Below, one piece after another: positions 4,301-9,532 of a stretch of 9,532 nucleotides of DNA; the first letter of the stretch is position 1; each line of letters begins with the position of its first letter. This stretch comes from Clostridia bacterium (lineage in GTDB: Bacteria; Bacillota_A; Clostridia; Oscillospirales; CAG-272). The notes below the pieces were generated by a model. That model did not search any database and was not told the origin of the DNA. It worked only from the letters and a program-made list of their open reading frames with translations. Position numbers and translations under genes: made by a program. The stretch spans positions 1-9,532 of the forward strand of contig JAGDAM010000327.1 of assembly GCA_017959485.1 (NCBI GenBank). Direction: 5' to 3'.

Positions 4301-6397
4301 ATGAAAACGGTATCTGATTATTTCGGCGAACTGGTATTTGACGACAGAGTAATGAAAGCGACCCTTTCCGCCAAGGTATACGCGTCGCTCAAGCAGACGA
4401 TCGACGAGGGAAAACCGCTCGATCCGAGTGTCGCCTACGCCGTGGCTTCCGCTATGAAAGACTGGGCGGTGTCCAAGGGAGCGACTCATTTTACGCACTG
4501 GTTCCAGCCGCTTACCGGCATCACCGCAGAAAAGCACGACAGCTTTATCGCTCCGTCTCCCGACGGCGGCGTTATTATGGATTTCTCAGGCAAGGAACTG
4601 ATTAAAGGAGAGCCGGACGCCTCATCCTTCCCGTCGGGAGGACTTCGCGCAACCTTTGAAGCAAGAGGATACACGGCCTGGGACCCGACGTCTTACGCAT
4701 TCATAAAAGGCAAGACTCTCTGCATACCTACCGCGTTCTGCTCATACGGAGGGCACGCGCTCGACAAGAAAACTCCGCTGCTCCGCTCGATGGAGGCGCT
4801 GAACAAACAGGCGCTGCGCATATTGAGACTCTTCGGAAACAATACCGTCAAGAGAGTCGTCTCCTCGGTGGGACCCGAGCAGGAATATTTCCTTATTACC
4901 AAAGAAATGTACGACGCCCGACCCGATCTGCGCTTCACGGGCCGTACGCTCTTCGGAGCGAAGCCTCCGAAGGGCCAGGAGATGGACGACCACTATTTCG
5001 GAGCCATCAAGCCGAAAGTCGCGGAATTCATGGAAGATCTGAACGAGCAGCTCTGGAGACTCGGTATCATGGCTAAAACCGAGCATAACGAGGTGGCTCC
5101 GGCGCAGCATGAACTGGCTCCGATCTACACGACCACAAACGTCGCGACCGATCACAACCAGCTTACCATGGAGATTATGCAGAAAGTCGCTGCCAAACAC
5201 GGACTCGTCTGTCTGCTCCACGAAAAGCCGTTTGCCGGCGTCAACGGTTCAGGCAAACATAACAACTGGTCAATAGCGACGGACGAAGGTCAGAACCTGC
5301 TCTCTCCCGGCGACACTCCGTATGAGAACGCGCAGTTTCTGCTCTTCCTCTGCGCCGTCATCAAGGCGGTCGACGATTACCAGGATCTGCTCCGCATTTC
5401 GGTCGCAACGGCCGGAAACGATCACCGACTCGGCGCGAACGAAGCCCCGCCCGCGGTTATTTCGATGTTCCTCGGCGACGAGCTGAACGCGGTGCTTGAA
5501 GCGATCGAAACCGACACGCCGTACAAGGGAGCCGAAAAGACCCAGATGAAGCTGGGTGTTGACGTGCTGCCCAAATTCAACCGCGACACGACCGACCGCA
5601 ACCGCACTTCCCCATTCGCATTTACTGGCAACAAGTTTGAATTCCGCATGCTCGGCTCCTCGAACAGTATCGCCTGCGCGAACATCATGCTCAACGCGGC
5701 TGTCGCCGAAAGTCTCAGGGTATACGCCGACCGGCTGGAAGGCGCTGACGACTTTGAAACGGCGCTGCACGAGATGATCAAAAAGACTATAAAAGACCAT
5801 AAACGCATCATTTTCAACGGGAACGGTTACGACGACGCCTGGATTCGCGAGGCCACCGAGGTTCGCGGGCTTCTGAATTTCCCGACGACCGCCGACTGTA
5901 TGCCGCATCTGCTCGACAAAAAGAACGTCGATATGCTGACCTCTCACAAGGTATTTACCGTCGACGAGCTGCGCTCGCGCAGAGATATTATGCTCGAAAA
6001 CTACTGCAAAACGGTGACGATCGAGGCGAACACTATGGTCGATATGGCCAAAACCCTGATTGCCCCCGCAATCGCCGCTTTCGCGGCGGATACCGCGAGA
6101 AACGCCGGAACGAAGAAAAAACTCGATCCGACGGTTCCCTGCGAATACGAGACCGGACTCGTGAGGAAGCTGTCCGTCCTTACCGACAGAATTGCCGTGA
6201 AAGTCGACGAACTGCAGGACGCGCTGATCGCTCTTCACGACGCGGAGGATATCATAGCCGAATCCTCGATGATCCGCGACGGCGTTCTTCCGATAATGCG
6301 CGAGCTTCGCGTCGCCTGCGACGAAGCGGAAACGCTGACGGCCAAGAGCTACTGGCCCTTCCCCACCTACGCGGATATTCTTTTCAGCGTGCGCTGA
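4301..6397 (+). CDS. glnN: Type III glutamine synthetase
   Basis: At 698 residues this is the long GSIII form, against about 450-470 for type I; it makes glutamine from glutamate, ammonium and ATP in the cytoplasm. Active-site motifs are ordered as in the synthetase fold. GPEQEYFLI at 191-199 holds metal-binding glutamates, [15 protein letters not shown] at 262-276 continues the metal/glutamate site, and [12 protein letters not shown] at 314-325 carries the substrate-binding Gly and His. [17 protein letters not shown] at about 433-449 supplies the nucleotide/glutamate-binding arginines. The N-terminal 180 residues and the C-terminal 180 or so are GSIII-specific. No type I adenylylation tyrosine motif is expected or seen. 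The start is fixed by AAAGGAG nine bases upstream. It is the first gene of the plus operon, 19 bases before amt, and sits behind a long structured leader that probably sets its expression by transcription attenuation. glnA is an alternative name. Confidence 0.96.
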   Translation: MKTVSDYFGELVFDDRVMKATLSAKVYASLKQTIDEGKPLDPSVAYAVASAMKDWAVSKGATHFTHWFQPLTGITAEKHDSFIAPSPDGGVIMDFSGKELIKGEPDASSFPSGGLRATFEARGYTAWDPTSYAFIKGKTLCIPTAFCSYGGHALDKKTPLLRSMEALNKQALRILRLFGNNTVKRVVSSVGPEQEYFLITKEMYDARPDLRFTGRTLFGAKPPKGQEMDDHYFGAIKPKVAEFMEDLNEQLWRLGIMAKTEHNEVAPAQHELAPIYTTTNVATDHNQLTMEIMQKVAAKHGLVCLLHEKPFAGVNGSGKHNNWSIATDEGQNLLSPGDTPYENAQFLLFLCAVIKAVDDYQDLLRISVATAGNDHRLGANEAPPAVISMFLGDELNAVLEAIETDTPYKGAEKTQMKLGVDVLPKFNRDTTDRNRTSPFAFTGNKFEFRMLGSSNSIACANIMLNAAVAESLRVYADRLEGADDFETALHEMIKKTIKDHKRIIFNGNGYDDAWIREATEVRGLLNFPTTADCMPHLLDKKNVDMLTSHKVFTVDELRSRRDIMLENYCKTVTIEANTMVDMAKTLIAPAIAAFAADTARNAGTKKKLDPTVPCEYETGLVRKLSVLTDRIAVKVDELQDALIALHDAEDIIAESSMIRDGVLPIMRELRVACDEAETLTAKSYWPFPTYADILFSVR

Positions 6398-6416
6398 AAA
6401 AAGAAAGGCCTATATT

Positions 6417-8171
6417 ATGCTGACGGAAGAAATCACAAAACTAATTGAAGAAACAGCCTCCAAAGAGGTGTTCGGAGTCTGGTTTCTGATCGGCGCCGCG
6501 CTTGTCTTCTTTATGCAGGCGGGTTTTGCGATGGTGGAAACCGGCTTCACGCGAGCCAAGAACGCCGGAAACATCATCATGAAAAACCTGATGGATTTTT
6601 GCATCGGTACGGTGGTGTTCGTTCTGCTCGGGTTCTCGCTGATGATGGCCGAGGATTACGTACTGGGAATCGTCGGCGTGCCGAACCTCAAAATACTGAC
6701 TGATTTCAGCGGATTTTTAAAAGGAGGCGGCGCTCCGTCCTTCGTTTTCAACCTCGTTTTCTGCGCTACCGCCGCGACCATTGTGTCGGGAGCGATGGCG
6801 GAACGAACAAAGTTTATTTCCTACTGCGTTTATTCGGGCGTTATTTCCCTTTTCGTCTACCCGGTTGAGGCGGGATGGGTCTGGAATTCGCAGGGGTGGC
6901 TTGTTCAACTGGGCTTTCACGATTTCGCGGGCTCGGCGGCGATTCACTCGGTCGGCGGCATCACCGCTCTGATCGGTGCGATTATTGTCGGTCCGAGACT
7001 CGGCAAGTACGTAAAAGAGGGATCGGGAAAGATTAAAAAAGTCAACGCGATCCCCGGGCATTCGATCACGCTCGGAGCGCTGGGCTGCTTTATTCTCTGG
7101 TTCGGATGGTACGGCTTCAACGGCGCAGCCGCGTGGGACTCAAACTCTCTCGCGTCGATATTCGTAACTACGACTGTCGCCCCCGCGGTTGCCACCTGCA
7201 CCACAATGATCTTTACCTGGATAAAGAATAAAAAGCCGGACGTTTCAATGTGTCTCAACGCGTCGCTTGCCGGACTTGTCGGCATCACGGCCGGGTGCGA
7301 CGCGCTTGACGCGGTCGGATCGACCGTAGTAGGCGTCGTTTCTGGACTGCTTGTCGTAATCGTTGTCGAGTTCCTCTACATAAAGCTGCATATCGACGAT
7401 CCGGTCGGAGCCATCGGCGTTCACCTCGCCAACGGAGTCTGGGGCACGCTCGCAGTCGGACTGCTCGCTAATCCCGACGCACCCGCCGGACTGAAGGGAC
7501 TGTTCTATACCGGAAATTTCAGACTGCTCGGAATTCAGACGCTCGGTATAGTCTCGATTCTTGCGTGGACTGCCGCTATGATGACCCTCACCTTCTTTAT
7601 CCTCAAAAAGACGATCGGTCTGCGCGTCTCTCGGGAAGAGGAAATCAAAGGACTTGACACTACCGAGCACGGTCTGCCGAGCGCCTACGCGGACTTTCTG
7701 CCCGCGGTTGAAAGTCTCGATTACGGTTATGAGAACGCGGTAGCGGTTAGCGGTGATACGCCGGTCGCGGAAGCGATTCCAGTGAAAAAAGTACCCGTGT
7801 TCGAGGAAGGTCAGCCGAAGTTCACGAAGGTCGAGATCATCTGCAAGGAGCAGAGATTCGAAGCTTTGAAGAACGCCATGATGGATATAGGAATAACCGG
7901 GATGACAGTCTCTCACGTGCTCGGATGCGGAGCTCAGAAGGGACAGCCGGAATACTACCGCGGCGTCCAGGTCGAAGCGACGCTGCTGCCTAAGATACAG
8001 GTCGACATAGTCGTCAGCAAGGTTCCGGTCAGAACGGTCATAGAGACAGCCAAAAAGATACTTTACACCGGTCACATAGGAGACGGAAAGATATTCGTCT
8101 ACGACGTCGAGAACGTCGTAAAGGTGCGCACCGGCGAGGAAGGATACGACGCTCTTCAGGACGTTGAATAG
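6417..8171 (+). CDS. amt: Ammonium transporter fused to a C-terminal PII (GlnK-like) domain
   Basis: A 584-residue fusion. Residues 1-400 are an Amt/Mep/Rh channel with about eleven hydrophobic segments, starting FFMQAGFAMVETGFTRAKNA. Pore residues match E. coli AmtB: D169 (AmtB D160), twin histidines H177 and H336 (H168, H318) and F234 (F215). The outer gate Phe of AmtB (F107) appears to be A119. After a linker of about 65 residues, 468-584 is a complete PII domain with T-loop GAQKGQPEYYRGVQ (Q507, Y514) and LPK (K526), B-loop TGHIGDGKIFV and C-loop VKVRTGEEG. The E. coli uridylylation tyrosine Y51 corresponds to V519, so uridylylation is unlikely; ATP/ADP and 2-oxoglutarate sensing remains plausible. 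Ordinary GlnK plugs AmtB from the cytoplasm; here the plug is tethered. The ATG has AAAGG 8 bases upstream. The gene follows glnN by 19 bases and precedes asnB by 8, so all three share a transcript. Confidence 0.94.
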   Translation: MLTEEITKLIEETASKEVFGVWFLIGAALVFFMQAGFAMVETGFTRAKNAGNIIMKNLMDFCIGTVVFVLLGFSLMMAEDYVLGIVGVPNLKILTDFSGFLKGGGAPSFVFNLVFCATAATIVSGAMAERTKFISYCVYSGVISLFVYPVEAGWVWNSQGWLVQLGFHDFAGSAAIHSVGGITALIGAIIVGPRLGKYVKEGSGKIKKVNAIPGHSITLGALGCFILWFGWYGFNGAAAWDSNSLASIFVTTTVAPAVATCTTMIFTWIKNKKPDVSMCLNASLAGLVGITAGCDALDAVGSTVVGVVSGLLVVIVVEFLYIKLHIDDPVGAIGVHLANGVWGTLAVGLLANPDAPAGLKGLFYTGNFRLLGIQTLGIVSILAWTAAMMTLTFFILKKTIGLRVSREEEIKGLDTTEHGLPSAYADFLPAVESLDYGYENAVAVSGDTPVAEAIPVKKVPVFEEGQPKFTKVEIICKEQRFEALKNAMMDIGITGMTVSHVLGCGAQKGQPEYYRGVQVEATLLPKIQVDIVVSKVPVRTVIETAKKILYTGHIGDGKIFVYDVENVVKVRTGEEGYDALQDVE

Positions 8172-8179
8172 GAAACCCC

Positions 8180-9532
8180 ATGTGTTCGATATTCGGTTAC
8201 TGCGGCGCGGTCTGCGACGAAGCCGCGTTTGAAGAAGGTTTTGGAAAGACGAAATCCCGCGGCCCCGATGACACGAAAATAATTAAAACCGGAGAGGGAG
8301 TCCTGGCGTTTCACCGCCTGTCGATAATGGGACTCTCTCCCAGTGGCATGCAGCCGTTTGAATTGAACGGCTGCTTTGCCGTGTGTAACGGGGAACTTTA
8401 CGGATTTGAAAAAAAGCGCGAAGAACTTGTCCGAAAGGGTTATACCTTCGAAAGCGGCAGTGACTGCGAGATAATTCTTCCGATGTACTTCGAGTACGGA
8501 ACTTATACGTTCAATATGCTCGACGCCGAATTTGCCTGCGTCATATACGACGGCAGGACTGGAGAATTCATCGCCGCGCGCGACCCGATAGGCATTCGGC
8601 CGCTTTATTACGGTTACGACAGAAACGGCGTGATTATGTTCGCGAGCGAAGCGAAAAATCTGGTCGGGCTGACCGACAGAATCCTGCCTTTCCCTCCGGG
8701 ACACTACTGGAAGAACGGCAGCTTCGTCTGCTACCGGGATATTGCCAGGGTCGACGCGGTCTGTCACGACGGACTTGAAACTGCATGCCGGAATATCCGT
8801 GAAAAACTGATATCCGGCGTCGAAAAACGTCTTGTCGCCGACGCCAAGGTGGGCTTTCTGCTTTCGGGAGGTCTCGACTCCTCTCTGGTCTGCGCAATCG
8901 CAGCGAAAAAAAGCGAAAAACCGATCAGGACATTCGCAATCGGAATGAGCGAAGACGCCATCGACCTCAAATACGCGCGACAGGTCGCCGACTTCTTGGG
9001 CGCCTCACACACCGAGATTTATATGACTCCCGAGGACGTTATCTCTTCTCTGGAGGATGTCGTATATCTTTTGGGAACCTACGATATAACGACTGTCCGC
9101 GCAAGCATGGGAATGTATCTCGTATGCCGGGCGATTCACGAGAACACCGACGTGCGGGTGCTTCTGACCGGAGAAATATCGGACGAGCTGTTCGGATACA
9201 AATATACCGATTTTGCGCCGTCCGCCCGGGAGTTTCAGAAGGAAGCCGAAAAGCGAATTCGAGAGATTCATATGTACGACGTTCTGCGCGCCGACAGGTG
9301 CATATCGGTAAACAGTCTCGAAGCCCGCGTCCCGTTCGGCGAACTCGATTTCGTGAAATACGTAATGGCGCTCGATCCCGAATTAAAAATGAACAGATAC
9401 GGCAAGGGCAAATACCTGCTCCGCCACGCGATTGAAGGGCTCGGATACCTTCCCGACGGGATACTCTGGCGCGAAAAGGCGGCTTTTTCCGACGCAGTGG
9501 GGCATTCGATGGTCGATTATCTCAAGGAGTAC
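8180..9532 (+). CDS. asnB: Asparagine synthetase (glutamine-hydrolysing), partial at right edge
   Basis: The first 451 residues of an AsnB-type enzyme, which makes asparagine from aspartate, ATP and glutamine; the frame is open at the window edge. The family is typically 500-630 residues (E. coli AsnB 554), so the C-terminus is missing. The N-terminal glutaminase begins directly with the nucleophile (MCSIFGYCG, Cys2 exposed after Met removal). It has RGPDD, R46 in RLSI, N70-G71 in CNGELYG, D95 in GSDCE, and ARDPIGIRPLYYGYD. The synthetase domain has the ATP pyrophosphatase loop FLLSGGLDSS (SGGLDSS at 229-235), GEISDELFG at 331-339 and NSLEARVPF around 385. The E. coli consensus has GEGSDE, so Ile replaces Gly. 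The start lies 8 bases after the amt stop, with AGGAAA just upstream. Its place in this operon suggests it draws on newly made glutamine as a nitrogen store. Confidence 0.94.
   Translation, partial: MCSIFGYCGAVCDEAAFEEGFGKTKSRGPDDTKIIKTGEGVLAFHRLSIMGLSPSGMQPFELNGCFAVCNGELYGFEKKREELVRKGYTFESGSDCEIILPMYFEYGTYTFNMLDAEFACVIYDGRTGEFIAARDPIGIRPLYYGYDRNGVIMFASEAKNLVGLTDRILPFPPGHYWKNGSFVCYRDIARVDAVCHDGLETACRNIREKLISGVEKRLVADAKVGFLLSGGLDSSLVCAIAAKKSEKPIRTFAIGMSEDAIDLKYARQVADFLGASHTEIYMTPEDVISSLEDVVYLLGTYDITTVRASMGMYLVCRAIHENTDVRVLLTGEISDELFGYKYTDFAPSAREFQKEAEKRIREIHMYDVLRADRCISVNSLEARVPFGELDFVKYVMALDPELKMNRYGKGKYLLRHAIEGLGYLPDGILWREKAAFSDAVGHSMVDYLKEY

Noticed and set aside
5270..6238. Long antisense reading frame (322 codons) opposite glnN, with others at 4742-5221 and 5422-5817
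   Set aside because: They mirror the codon structure of glnN, have no ribosome site or recognisable domain, and glnN itself is certain.
7245..8075. Minus-strand reading frame of 276 codons opposite amt, and 8156-8767 opposite asnB
   Set aside because: Both are shadows of strongly supported genes; no start signals or motifs.

Overview
The window is a nitrogen-assimilation locus from a low-redundancy, protein-dense bacterial chromosome. It most resembles an anaerobic member of the Clostridia (Firmicutes). The reasons are the gene families (type III glutamine synthetase, a glutamate synthase split into single-domain polypeptides with clostridial/archaeal-style ferredoxin parts, and an ammonium transporter fused to a PII protein), the AAAGGAG-type ribosome binding sites and the sigma-A consensus promoters. 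The genus cannot be fixed from the sequence.

Layout. Positions 1-3751 hold a tightly overlapping minus-strand operon. In order of transcription it encodes a class II glutamine amidotransferase domain protein, an FMN/Fe-S glutamate synthase domain protein with an N-terminal ferredoxin, a four-cluster ferredoxin, and an FAD/NAD(P)H oxidoreductase that runs off the left edge. Positions 3752-4300 are a divergent control region. Positions 4301-9532 hold a plus-strand operon: type III glutamine synthetase (glnN), an Amt-PII fusion, and asparagine synthetase asnB, which runs off the right edge.

How it works together. The Amt protein imports ammonium and its fused PII domain probably gates it. GlnN fixes ammonium into glutamine. 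The split glutamate synthase uses that glutamine plus 2-oxoglutarate and reducing power passed through the FAD and Fe-S proteins to make glutamate. AsnB spends glutamine to make asparagine. The GXGXG structural domain of glutamate synthase is not in the window and may lie just beyond the left edge.

Control region. Each operon has a perfect TTGACA-17-TATAAT promoter. In both leaders the transcript should begin almost directly with a short stem closed by a six-base loop AA(A/U)GGC, with A at loop position 1 and G at position 4. The 3' half of that stem is also the 5' arm of a terminator hairpin. This is the hallmark of ANTAR-protein antitermination. The glnN leader carries a second copy over a second hairpin, so the two operons share three copies of the core GCAAWGGCGT. 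No ANTAR protein gene is in the window. A 171-bp inverted-repeat-bounded element resembling a MITE sits in the glutamate synthase leader, immediately after the terminator.
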